In this document: positions 8,222 through 15,674 of the stretch, piece by piece
Layout: the number at the start of each line of letters is the position of its first letter
How positions within the stretch are numbered: the first letter of the stretch is position 1
Assembly: GCA_003248805.1 (NCBI GenBank)
Contig: QFQY01000063.1
Location: 1 to 25,503, forward strand
DNA length: 25,503 nt
From: Chelatococcus sp.
GTDB lineage: Bacteria; Pseudomonadota; Alphaproteobacteria; Rhizobiales; Beijerinckiaceae
Direction of reading: 5' to 3'
Notes under the pieces: model-generated
What the model saw: only the letters and a program-made list of their open reading frames with translations
Databases searched by the model: none
Told to the model about the DNA's origin: nothing
Program-made: the position numbers and the translations under genes

Positions 8222-9106
8222 ATGGACAGAAGCGAGATCCTCAAGCGCTTCCGGGTGACGGATGGCGACGGCTTTCGTCTCAAGCGCTTCGACCCGGCCG
8301 ACACCTGCGGCCTCGACATCGGCAAGGACGGCGCGCGCGACCTGCTGCAGACCGGCGTCAAGCGGCTTCGGGAGCTGCAGGAAAAGCTCTATGCGGAGAA
8401 GCGCTGGTCCGTGCTGATCGTGCTGCAGGCCATCGACACGGCCGGCAAGGACAGCACGATCGAGCACGTCATGTCGGGGGTCAATCCGCAGGGCTGCGTA
8501 GTGACCTCCTTCAAGGCGCCGAGTTCGACGGAGCTGAGCCATGATTTTCTCTGGCGCGCGACATGCGCGCTGCCGCCGCGCGGGCATATCGGCATCTTCA
8601 ACCGCTCCTATTACGAAGAGGTGCTGGTCGTCCGCATTCACGAGGAGCTGCTGCGCAAGCAGGGCTTGCCGCCGCAGCTGATCGGCAAGGACATCTGGAA
8701 GAATCGCTTCGAGAGCATCCGCGACTTCGAGAAGCACCTCCTGCGCAACGGCACGGTGATCCTGAAGTTCTTCCTCAATCTCTCGAAGGACGAGCAGCGC
8801 CGGCGCTTCCTGGCGCGGATCGACGAGGCGGACAAGCACTGGAAGTTCGAGCCCGGCGACCTGGCGGAGCGGAAGCACTGGGATGCGTATCAGGACGCCT
8901 TTCAGGATGCGATCGCCAGCACGGCCACCAAGGCGGCGCCATGGCATGTCGTTCCGGCCGACCAGAAATGGTTCACCCGGCTGGTCGTCGCGGCCGCCAT
9001 CGTCGACTGCCTGGAGACACTCGACCCGCAATTCCCGAAGGTCGACGACCATGCCCGCGAGGTGATGGCCAAGGCCCGCGAGGAACTGCTCTCCGAGAAG
9101 GACTGA
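8222..9106 (+). CDS. ppk2: PPK2-family polyphosphate kinase / polyphosphate:nucleotide phosphotransferase
   Basis: This 294-residue cytoplasmic enzyme transfers phosphate between polyphosphate and nucleotides. The P-loop-like segment LQAIDTAGKDSTIEHV (residues 69-83) and the lid/Walker B region FNRSYYEEVLVVRIH (126-140) are diagnostic. The motif SGVNPQG near residue 87 places it in the group annotated as PPK2-type polyphosphate:nucleotide phosphotransferases. The sequence alone does not tell whether it prefers NMP or NDP. A purine-rich CCGGAG lies upstream of the ATG. It stands alone after the ars cluster and is probably transcribed separately. Confidence 0.92.
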   Translation: MDRSEILKRFRVTDGDGFRLKRFDPADTCGLDIGKDGARDLLQTGVKRLRELQEKLYAEKRWSVLIVLQAIDTAGKDSTIEHVMSGVNPQGCVVTSFKAPSSTELSHDFLWRATCALPPRGHIGIFNRSYYEEVLVVRIHEELLRKQGLPPQLIGKDIWKNRFESIRDFEKHLLRNGTVILKFFLNLSKDEQRRRFLARIDEADKHWKFEPGDLAERKHWDAYQDAFQDAIASTATKAAPWHVVPADQKWFTRLVVAAAIVDCLETLDPQFPKVDDHAREVMAKAREELLSEKD

Positions 9107-9114
9107 CGAGAGGC

Positions 9115-9175
9115 TGCCGGGCACGGGCGGCGCATCGACCCGGGCGCATCCGACTCGGAGCCTGCCGCCCCGGCA
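9115..9175. terminator. imperfect stem-loop after ppk2
   Basis: TGCCGGG plus GGCGGC, split by a CACG bulge (9115-9131), pairs with GCCGCCCCGGCA (9164-9175). It begins 8 nt after the ppk2 stop. There is no T-run, so this is a possible factor-assisted terminator only. A second small perfect hairpin, CCGGTGA-TCG-TCACCGG, lies at 9304-9320. Nothing else is recognisable in 9107-9423. Confidence 0.3.
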
Positions 9176-9423
9176 CGAAGCGCGATTCGCGAACTCGCCA
9201 TCGGCTAGCTTCCGGCAGAGGGGAGAGAACCGGAGACGCGGGGCGGTGGCCTCACCGGGCGGCGGGCCCCATCGTCCCGCAAGCGGTTTCGGGGCTCCCG
9301 GCGCCGGTGATCGTCACCGGAGTCCACAGGGTCTCGAAAGAGCTGCCGAAGCGACTGGACAGCCAGCCGCTCAGCCTCTATATCGCGGCGACCAACACGG
9401 ATGGCGCCAGCGCCTCCCGGTAA

Positions 9424-9499
9424 GCCCAGGTAGCTCAGTTGGTAGAGCATGCGACTGAAAATCGCAGTGTCGGTGGTTCGATTCCGCCCCTGGGCACCA
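9424..9499 (+). tRNA. tRNA-Phe (anticodon GAA)
   Basis: This is a full cloverleaf. The acceptor arms are GCCCAGG and CCTGGGC, the D-arm is GCTC..GAGC, and the anticodon stem TGCGA/TCGCA carries the loop CTGAAAA. The T-arm is GGTGG-TTCGATT-CCGCC. After the discriminator A the CCA end is encoded. The anticodon GAA reads Phe codons. The 3' part of the gene is overlapped on the other strand by the serine recombinase and serves as integration site of the element to the right. Confidence 0.97.
9435..9499. other. probable attachment junction (attL) inside tRNA-Phe
   Basis: The recombinase reading frame runs 65 nt into the antisense of tRNA-Phe. Its last codons encode the tail GGIEPPTLRFSVACSTN, the peptide expected from antisense tRNA sequence. 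The junction therefore lies in or next to the tRNA 3' half. The exact crossover cannot be placed, because no second copy of the tRNA 3' end is visible to the right in this window. Confidence 0.6.
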
Positions 9500-11018
9500 T
9501 CTCATTTTTCTGCATTTTGATGCCTCCTAACAGCTTGAAGGGCATGGAGATTTGGGCGGTTCGATAGCCCTCTCCACGCACATAGGTCAGACGCTCCGCA
9601 AACACCAGCTTGAGCACCGCCCGGCGGTCTTCCAGACGATCCGAATGCCAGAGTTTGCAAGGGTTTGCGAGGAAGTCGAAGGCGGTTCGATAAGTCTCTG
9701 AGAAACTGGCAAGCGGGCGTCCGCAATTCGCGATCCGATCCCTCATCACGGCCTTCTGCGTTTCCAGATCGCGAATGCGTTTTTCGTAGGCCGCGACGAC
9801 GGATTCGCTACTGGCGTCGACAATCCGATCGAGTAGCGCATCCACCTTCTTGTCGATCAGCTTCATCTCGGTTTCGAGCGATCCGGCCTGCATGCGGACA
9901 TTCGCGAGCTTCGCATCCCACGCCTCGCGAAAGAAGGTGAAGGCTGCATGGAACAGACCTTCGGTCGGCTGGAGGCTTTTCAGGATGGCCTCGAACTCTC
10001 CTTCGATCACTTCCTTCTTGATGGATTTTCGCGCCTCGGGGCATCCGCGCGTATCGCAGAGATAATAGCCGTAATAGGCGCTGCGACCCTTCGACCAGCA
10101 GGCGGTGAGCGGCTGGCTGCACTGATGACAGGTCACGAACGCCCGCAGCGGGAAGTCCGCGCTGATGTCCTTGCGCGCCGGAACCTTCGGCACCCCGTAG
10201 CGGCGATCCTGCACCGCCTTCCATGTCGCGAGGCTGATGAGGGGCTCATGCTTTCCCGGGATCAGGTTCAGGCCCCAATCGGGATAGCTGATGTGACCGG
10301 CATAGACGGGCCGGTCGAACATTTCGGCGACGCGCTCGATATGGACCTCGTTGTTGCTGTTGCGCGGGAAGGCGGGCTGCGCGTCGAGAAAGCGCTTTAC
10401 CTCCGTCACGGACTGAAAGCGGCCCGAAGCGAAACCATTGAACGCTTCCGCGATCAGTGAGGCGACAGGTTCGTTGCGCACCAGCAGCTTGCCGTGACCG
10501 GCGACTTTTTCATAGCGGTAGCCGATGGGCTGTCTCGTGACCCAATAGCCGCCCGCAGCTCGCGCACGCATCTTCTGCCGTGTTTGCCGTGCGTTCTGCT
10601 CTCGGTCGAGTTCCCCTTGCGCCGCCAGTATCGTCTCGATGAACTTTCCCTCGGGTGTGTCCTCAAAATTGAAGTTCAGACACTTCACTTCGGCGTTGCG
10701 CTTCTTGAAGGCCCGCCTGAGCTGAAAGTGGAATTCGGTGTCGCGCGCGAAGCGCTTGAGGTCGTCGAAGATGACGACGTATCGACAGTCCTTTTTCGCA
10801 TCCAGATAGCAGAGCAACGCCAGCATGCCGGGCCGTTCCATGAAGTCGCCACCGCCGGAAACGTCGTCGGGAAAAACCGCTTCAACCTCGTATCCGTGGA
10901 CGGCCGCATACTCCCGGCAACGCTGTTCCTGGGAATCGAGACCATGGCCCTCTATCGCCTGCTTTTTTCCGGAAACGCGGCAATAAATAAGGGCTTTGGT
11001 CGGAAGTATCTGTTTCAT
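9435..11018 (-). CDS. large serine recombinase (integrase of the mobile element)
   Basis: This 527-residue site-specific recombinase starts with a resolvase domain whose nucleophile is S16 (IYCRVSGKKQ), followed by the conserved RFARDT region. A recombinase domain comes next (residues about 170-300). A zinc beta-ribbon follows (CHQC ... CDTRGC, around residues 300-330), and then a coiled coil. The last 20 or so residues are translated from the antisense strand of tRNA-Phe, up to a TGA in the D-arm. The start ATG overlaps the stop of the upstream 101-residue gene by ATGA, so the two are coupled. It most likely catalyses integration and, with a helper, excision of the element. Confidence 0.93.
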   Translation of the reverse strand: MKQILPTKALIYCRVSGKKQAIEGHGLDSQEQRCREYAAVHGYEVEAVFPDDVSGGGDFMERPGMLALLCYLDAKKDCRYVVIFDDLKRFARDTEFHFQLRRAFKKRNAEVKCLNFNFEDTPEGKFIETILAAQGELDREQNARQTRQKMRARAAGGYWVTRQPIGYRYEKVAGHGKLLVRNEPVASLIAEAFNGFASGRFQSVTEVKRFLDAQPAFPRNSNNEVHIERVAEMFDRPVYAGHISYPDWGLNLIPGKHEPLISLATWKAVQDRRYGVPKVPARKDISADFPLRAFVTCHQCSQPLTACWSKGRSAYYGYYLCDTRGCPEARKSIKKEVIEGEFEAILKSLQPTEGLFHAAFTFFREAWDAKLANVRMQAGSLETEMKLIDKKVDALLDRIVDASSESVVAAYEKRIRDLETQKAVMRDRIANCGRPLASFSETYRTAFDFLANPCKLWHSDRLEDRRAVLKLVFAERLTYVRGEGYRTAQISMPFKLLGGIKMQKNEMVPRGGIEPPTLRFSVACSTN

Positions 11019-11320
11019 GGCGAGGCAATATCCTTTCTCTTTGCCCTGCCAGCGCGCTTTGCGAACGCGCCCGACAGGGCCTTGTCTCCTGTGTTGGTGT
11101 GATCGTTCGAGGATACCACGGCGGCGGAATCCGCCGCACAGGCAATCTGGAATTCATCCCCATCCTTGCGGGCGAGCTGCACGGCATCCTCGCCGAAGGC
11201 GCGATCCACGAAGGATTGCATCAGCGTGCGCAGGGCGCGCAGCAGTTCGATCTTGGCCTCCAGCGGCAGATCGACATGGGCGATATGGTGGAGGTAGGTA
11301 TGTAGATCGTCGTCACTCAT
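11015..11320 (-). CDS. small protein coupled to the serine recombinase
   Basis: I do not recognise this 101-residue protein. Residues 1-55 are probably helical and acidic (MSDDDLHTYLHHIAHVDLPL), and the C-terminus is basic (AKRAGRAKRKD). A strong ribosome site, AAGGAGG, lies 5 nt before the ATG. The stop overlaps the recombinase start by 4 nt, so the two are translationally coupled. Position suggests a helper such as a recombination directionality factor or expression regulator; this is inference only. Confidence 0.7.
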   Translation of the reverse strand: MSDDDLHTYLHHIAHVDLPLEAKIELLRALRTLMQSFVDRAFGEDAVQLARKDGDEFQIACAADSAAVVSSNDHTNTGDKALSGAFAKRAGRAKRKDIASP

Positions 11321-11542
11321 GTCTGCCTCCTTTCTGTTTGGGTTCCAGAGTAATCGGGCAGGATATACGATCCCGAGGCAAATTACTAGGAAATAATACC
11401 TATTGAGACTTCGACTTATCCCAACATGACCCGAGCCATGACGCGATCCGCCAAAAGCCGGATGGCTGTCGGTCCCCAGCCATGCGGGATGTCTCTGGTG
11501 TAAGAATTGCCTGTGGCTAAGGCGAGAGCGCGGGCGTGTCGG

Positions 11543-11567
11543 TCATACAAGCAAAATGCTTGTATGA
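11543..11567. promoter_or_regulatory. perfect 25-bp palindrome in the divergent intergenic region
   Basis: TCATACAAGCA (11543-11553) and TGCTTGTATGA (11557-11567) are perfectly complementary around AAA. It sits 48 bp before the GTG of the HTH protein, between divergently transcribed genes. It is a good operator candidate for that HTH protein or a recombinase accessory site. The rest of 11321-11542 is unremarkable and AT-richer. Confidence 0.55.
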
Positions 11568-11614
11568 GGCGCCTTGCATTCCGCCCAACGCTTTGATCTC
11601 TTTGGAAGAATCCC

Positions 11615-12238
11615 GTGGCTGATCGTCCCTCGAAAAACGTCAGACCGAGGCGGGCGCGAAGACCCCTCTATCATGCCTCGAAAATCAGCGAGGCGCGGTT
11701 CAAGAAGGTGCTTTGGCATTTTGCCAAGGACGACACGGTCGCCGAGGCGGCGCAGAGAACCGGCCTCAGCGTCAATGCGGTCAGCACGATCTTCGTGAAG
11801 CTGCGGCGGTTCTTTACCGAGGCAGGGTTGTTCACCGACATCTATCAGGGCAGCGACCCCGCCAACGGCAGTGCGCTCGCAGAGATAGAGTACGAGCGCC
11901 ATCTGATCGAGTTCCACTTTGCGCGCGTCCGCGCCAAGCGAGGGATTGGATCAGGCCCAGCCGAGATCGATCATTTCGCCGAAAGCCATTGGCGTTTTCA
12001 CTACGCCATGCTGGTGGGAGATCGCGGCGGCGACGCCGTTCACCACATGATGCATCGGCACCTGCTGGAAATGGTTCGCCTATGCGGCCCAGTAGGGCGG
12101 CCACCAATCAATCGCCGTGAGGGATTGCGATTGTGCCTGTCGCAGATGGACAAGCGCATACTCTGGGCTGAGCGGAATTCTAGACAATTTCGTGATGACA
12201 GAGCACGTGAGGAAATTCGGAGCATCTTACAGAGCTGA
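11615..12238 (+). CDS. HTH protein with an IS1595-transposase-like N-terminal domain
   Basis: This 207-residue protein starts at GTG 11615, with GGAAGAA 6 nt upstream. Residues about 20-60 (KISEARFKKVLWHFAKDD, then TGLSVNAVSTIFVKLRRF) form a helix-turn-helix resembling the N-terminus of ISXO2/IS1595-type transposases. The remaining 140 residues do not show the DDE catalytic pattern, and no inverted repeats bound the gene, so it is not a working insertion sequence. It is probably a DNA-binding accessory protein of the mobile element, perhaps a regulator acting at the palindrome just upstream. Confidence 0.65.
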   Translation: MADRPSKNVRPRRARRPLYHASKISEARFKKVLWHFAKDDTVAEAAQRTGLSVNAVSTIFVKLRRFFTEAGLFTDIYQGSDPANGSALAEIEYERHLIEFHFARVRAKRGIGSGPAEIDHFAESHWRFHYAMLVGDRGGDAVHHMMHRHLLEMVRLCGPVGRPPINRREGLRLCLSQMDKRILWAERNSRQFRDDRAREEIRSILQS

Positions 12239-12318
12239 TTCTGTTCACTTGCAGAAGTTACCAAATCAGACCTATTAGCAAGGGACTTCTACCGTCCGGC
12301 CTGAAGGAGTTCATGATA

Positions 12319-14367
12319 ATGACAGAATCGGGATTTGAGACATCGGGTGGTTTTATAAGAATCGGTGGGCAATTGGATTCTAACGGGAATCGTATAAATC
12401 TCAGTGGAATGGCAATATCGGAGTATATTAGGCGTATATTGCGATCAGAGGAACAAATCACGACTGAAATAAGAATTGTAAATGCAGTTGTTAGCGAAGC
12501 TATATATTTTGGCAACGTCTCAGGTCCAGATAAAATTATACCAAATATTATAGTAGAAAACTGTGATATAGCTAGTATAGACTTCAGCTATAGCCATTGT
12601 TCACGGGTTCATATCTTAAATTCTCAGCTAAATTCGGTACGCGCATGGAATTCAGTTTTTGAGTTCGGATTTTGTCTTCAGGGCGTCAAATTTGTTGAAG
12701 GAAATTCCGAAGGCGAAATTATTCCCCCTGAGCTGGTTCTCAGAGGGGCATCGTCAAAAAAAGATATAGCAATATTCGATACGGTTTTGGATCACAATAT
12801 ATCCAAACAGGCCGATTTCTCATCCATGGAAATAGCAGGTGACTTTCTGATTGTTAATTCCATTCTTGCTTCAGGAATAAACGTGAGTGACTCAAAAATT
12901 GGCTGCTCACTTTCGCTTATGGGCGCAGATTTATCGGATACCATGTTTTTAGTAAATTCGCATATTCATGGCCATTTATCGATACAGAATGGCAGCTCTA
13001 TACGAGGAAGCAAAATAGCTATTGGAGCTGAAGGGCTCCGCTTGGGCGGAGCTGTACTCGCGTGGGACTCTCATTTTGAAGGAAATATCAGATTTATATA
13101 TACTAATATCGGTATAAATTTGGAATTTAAGAATTGTAGTATTTTATGCAATGATAAAACGGGGGATGCTTTAGAGCTGACGTCCTCAAATATATCCGGC
13201 CAAATTATGATTGTCTCTAACTCTCGTGTTGACGGTTTTATAGGTGCTACAGGATGCTCTATAGGAGGCAAAGTTTTCCTTCATGGATCGTCGTTCTCAT
13301 GTGATCTGAGCCAACAGCATTATGCGGTTGACTTTTCTGGGTGTCATATTAGAGGCCTATTTTCTGCCCAAGATATAAAGCTTCACCGGGGAATCAGGTT
13401 AAGCGGATCGAAGTTCGAATCTAATGTAGCGGTCGAAAATGTCGAAGTTCGCCCCCCTACAGAAAGAGATAAGGCTAGAAATATATCCAATTGCTTCGTT
13501 GACATGCGTAATATCGAATGCAAAGGGCAGGTTATAGTAAATATCAAGCCTCAGTCAGATATTTTTGTCGTTACAGAATTGGGTGGAGCGACAATTGATG
13601 GGCTCGAAATACCAAAAAATATTAACGACAATGTCGTGTATTCTTTTTCAGGGATGACGTCAAAGCGGATATTAGGTAGAAGCCGCGACGCGATACGTCA
13701 TCATCTGAATTTTTTGCGATCATGTGCGATGCAGATGAAATCACGACACGCAGGCATTGACCCGCAGCCATTTTACAGCGCTTCCCGGCTCTTGAGATCA
13801 AGTGGCTGGTCTGAAGAAGCCGATCATTTTATAGTTTCGTATAAGCGATTGAAACGTAGGTATTCGTGGAATCCGCTTTCGAAGATACCGTCTTTGATTT
13901 TCGACGCCTGTTTCGGATATGGGTACAGCAGATGGCGAAGCGCCATCACCATTTGTGTTTGGCTCTGCATAGGAACCTGGGGAACAATCACTGCATTAAA
14001 ACGCAATGTTTTAATCGTTGATACGCAGGCCGTGTCATCGACTGTTATACAAAATGAATCCGGCGCCTCCCAAACGTCGCTTCCCGTTCTTGCACTTGGG
14101 GCGGCTGGCGCGACAAATATACCATGTGGGGACAATATAGAGGCCGTATACTATGCTATCGAACTCATGTTGCCGATTTTCGATCTCGGGCAGCGAAAGC
14201 AGTGCACAATCAGAGGTCGGGAATCCGGAGAAACAGGACCTTGGATTTTTCCCGAATATTTTTGGTGGTGGCTAGCGAAGTATATTTACGTAATTGGAGG
14301 ATGGGTTATTATATCTATTGGTGCGCTGACTATCAGTGGCACGCTAAAGGACCGGGGAGAGGAGTAG
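12319..14367 (+). CDS. AT-rich gene for a beta-helix membrane protein of unknown function
   Basis: This protein of about 682 residues has a long N-terminal part (about 20-450) of regularly spaced short strands with I/L/F every few residues (for example ANFS- and SGCHIRG-like turns). That fits a right-handed beta-helix of pentapeptide-repeat or bactofilin type. A helical linker follows (YSASRLLRSSGWSEEADHF), then two or more membrane segments (around 540-560, and 650 to the end). This domain order matches proteins often labelled membrane-associated oxidoreductase without evidence. AAGGAG lies 9 nt before the ATG at 12319 and only 3 nt before the one at 12313, so the former is preferred. Base composition is much richer in AT than every neighbour, which points to recent transfer. 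A defence or surface role is possible but unproven. Confidence 0.75.
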   Translation: MTESGFETSGGFIRIGGQLDSNGNRINLSGMAISEYIRRILRSEEQITTEIRIVNAVVSEAIYFGNVSGPDKIIPNIIVENCDIASIDFSYSHCSRVHILNSQLNSVRAWNSVFEFGFCLQGVKFVEGNSEGEIIPPELVLRGASSKKDIAIFDTVLDHNISKQADFSSMEIAGDFLIVNSILASGINVSDSKIGCSLSLMGADLSDTMFLVNSHIHGHLSIQNGSSIRGSKIAIGAEGLRLGGAVLAWDSHFEGNIRFIYTNIGINLEFKNCSILCNDKTGDALELTSSNISGQIMIVSNSRVDGFIGATGCSIGGKVFLHGSSFSCDLSQQHYAVDFSGCHIRGLFSAQDIKLHRGIRLSGSKFESNVAVENVEVRPPTERDKARNISNCFVDMRNIECKGQVIVNIKPQSDIFVVTELGGATIDGLEIPKNINDNVVYSFSGMTSKRILGRSRDAIRHHLNFLRSCAMQMKSRHAGIDPQPFYSASRLLRSSGWSEEADHFIVSYKRLKRRYSWNPLSKIPSLIFDACFGYGYSRWRSAITICVWLCIGTWGTITALKRNVLIVDTQAVSSTVIQNESGASQTSLPVLALGAAGATNIPCGDNIEAVYYAIELMLPIFDLGQRKQCTIRGRESGETGPWIFPEYFWWWLAKYIYVIGGWVIISIGALTISGTLKDRGEE

Positions 14368-14398
14368 TAGAATTGGCTGACTATTGTGATAAATACCT

Positions 14399-14581
14399 TT
14401 ATCGTGTCGGGTAAAATGGAGGCATCTTAATTTCACGGTTGCCGTTCGCTTCCCCCTGTGGACCTACGCGGGTCATCGCATTTGAGGCTTGTTCTAGTTT
14501 CTCTATTGGAGGGAGTTCTTCTTCAATAGATTCAGAACGGTATCTTTTGCAAGATTGACGCAGTATTTCTCTAAGTAGCAT
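14399..14581 (-). CDS. small hypothetical protein
   Basis: This is a 60-residue charged, mostly helical protein (MLLREILRQSCKRYRSESIE), convergent with the beta-helix gene. Support comes from a good ribosome site (CGGAG, 6 nt before the ATG) and an AT-rich upstream region able to hold a promoter. No family is recognised. It may be a small antitoxin-like or regulatory protein; this is a guess. Confidence 0.4.
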   Translation of the reverse strand: MLLREILRQSCKRYRSESIEEELPPIEKLEQASNAMTRVGPQGEANGNREIKMPPFYPTR

Positions 14582-14803
14582 TTAAATCTCCGTTTAATTT
14601 TGTATATTTTAATAATGCCATAACATTATTGCTAGTATCAAATTATATTGCTAAATCACTGATTATAATAAAGGTTTCGTTTGACTGCGTGAATACCGCG
14701 ACGCGTTACAGTTGATATCTACATTGATGCGATTTATGCCGGACGACACATGAAAGGCAGGAGATATCGATTTGCGCCTACTCCGACGTGAGAAATACCG
14801 AGC
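14582..14803. other. AT-rich intergenic stretch
   Basis: No gene is seen here. The stretch 14582-14690 is very AT-rich and contains a small dyad, AATAATG (14611-14617) with CATTATT (14624-14630). It probably holds the promoter of the small minus-strand gene. The base composition changes abruptly near 14690, where GC-rich sequence resumes. Confidence 0.4.
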
Positions 14804-14979
14804 ACGAGATGTGTCTTTTGGCTCAATGCGAGGTGTCCGCTGAAGCGGTGAGGGCGAGGTGTGCCCCTTGGGCTGAATGCGAGGTGTCCGGTGAACCGGC
14901 GAATGCGAGCTGTGCCCCGTGGGCAGAACGCGAGCTGTGCCCCGTGGGCAGAACGCAAGATGTGCGTGTAACACGCAAT
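14804..14979. repeat. seven-unit tandem array of ~25-bp hairpin units with changing stems
   Basis: The units are at 14804-14827, 14828-14853, 14854-14878, 14879-14904, 14905-14929, 14930-14954 and 14955-14979 (24-26 bp). Each starts with a conserved GCGAG[G/C]TGT-like block and ends with GAAT/GAAC-like bases. In between sits a short hairpin whose sequence differs but stays paired: CCGC-TGAA-GCGG, GCCC-CTT-GGGC, CCGG-TGAA-CCGG, GCCC-CGT-GGGC (twice) and GCGTG-TAA-CACGC. The first unit is degenerate. No believable protein is encoded. It may be a structured RNA or a protein-binding array such as iterons. Confidence 0.75.
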
Positions 14980-14985
14980 CTTGGC

Positions 14986-15008
14986 AGGGGGCCGCTAAGC
15001 GCGCCCCC
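14986..15008. repeat. strong GC hairpin following the array; possible nick region
   Basis: GGGGGC-CGC (14987-14995) pairs with GCG-c-GCCCCC (14999-15008) around TAA, with one bulged C. The bases TAAGCGCGCCCCC (14996-15008) resemble the TAAGTGCGCCCT nick core of RSF1010-type oriT. However, the relaxase in this window belongs to another family, so an oriT call is weak. Confidence 0.4.
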
Positions 15009-15063
15009 GTGCACCCCCAAGCCTTTGGCGAAATTCCGGCATTGAGCCAGCCTTCCGCCAACC

Positions 15064-15304
15064 GAAACGACGCCGTTTCATCGCGATCAGGTGGAGCGTT
15101 CCTACCCCTCCCGATACCCGCCCAGAGCAACGCGCCGCCGTTGCATTCGGGCCATGGGAGCCTTCGTGCTCCCCTGACAACCCCATGACCAAGGGCGATT
15201 GCCGTTCTCCCTTGGAACCCATCGGCCAGAGCGTCCGCCGCTCTGGACTCTGCGCGATGGTGTCGCCCATCGAAACGACCAAGGGGCTTTTCCGCGCCCC
15301 TTGG
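15064..15304. repeat. cluster of seven perfect hairpins in non-coding DNA
   Basis: Perfect inverted repeats follow each other. They are GAAACG (15064-15079), GCAACG (15127-15144), GGGAGC (15156-15173), CCAAGGG (15189-15215), CCAGAGCG (15226-15246), CGATGG (15255-15272) and CCAAGGGGC (15279-15304). Each is followed by its complement, with loops of 4-13 nt. The last four are only 6-10 nt apart. The 4th and 7th share flanks (GACCAAGGG ... CCCTTGGAACC) but differ in stem length and loop. The cluster lies directly downstream of the minus-strand gene ending at 15333. It may be the 3' part of that transcript, an independent RNA, or a transfer origin. Confidence 0.6.
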
Positions 15305-15332
15305 AACCACGGCAGCGTATCGGTCAGTGCCC

Positions 15333-15674
15333 TCAGTTGATTCGTTCGGCCACAAGCGCGCGATCCCGCGCAACATGCGCCCATACGACCCTCAGGGTGA
15401 ACTGTCCCGATTTCAGCGTCGGGCAACCGATGCGCATGTTGTAGCTCTGGCGGGCATTGAGCGCGGTCACATACTCGCACCCCCTCAAGCCGCTTTGCTC
15501 GATCCACATCACCACATCGCCCGTTGTGCCGCTGTCGTTGGCGATCTTGAACGTGATCGTCGTGCCGTCGCCGACTATGTTGCCGACGCTCAGGCCTTCC
15601 GCGCCACAACAAGACAGGAAGAGCGCCATTGCCAATGCACCCGCATTCGTCCGGCGCCGATGGAAGCCGCTCAT
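15333..15674 (-). CDS. small exported or lipoprotein-like hypothetical protein
   Basis: This 113-residue protein has a basic N-terminus (MSGFHRRR), a hydrophobic stretch (ALAMALFLSCCGAEG) and a Cys pair that could be a loose lipobox. The mature part (about 85 residues) looks beta-rich with two cysteines. The ATG directly follows the TAG of the upstream gene with no spacer, so the two form an operon. No family is recognised. An envelope location is inferred from the signal sequence. Confidence 0.6.
   Translation of the reverse strand: MSGFHRRRTNAGALAMALFLSCCGAEGLSVGNIVGDGTTITFKIANDSGTTGDVVMWIEQSGLRGCEYVTALNARQSYNMRIGCPTLKSGQFTLRVVWAHVARDRALVAERIN

Noticed and set aside
6913..8361. 482-residue open frame opposite the flavoprotein
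   Set aside because: Antisense shadow of a recognised enzyme, with no ribosome site or motif.
11615..12238. Complete IS1595-family insertion sequence
   Set aside because: No DDE domain and no terminal inverted repeats flank the gene.
14804..14979. CRISPR array
   Set aside because: Units are contiguous and similar throughout, with no unique spacers, and no cas genes are present.
14663..15376. 237-residue minus-strand frame through the hairpin array
   Set aside because: Its repetitive peptide is explained by the DNA repeat, it has no ribosome site, and the hairpin structure better explains conservation.
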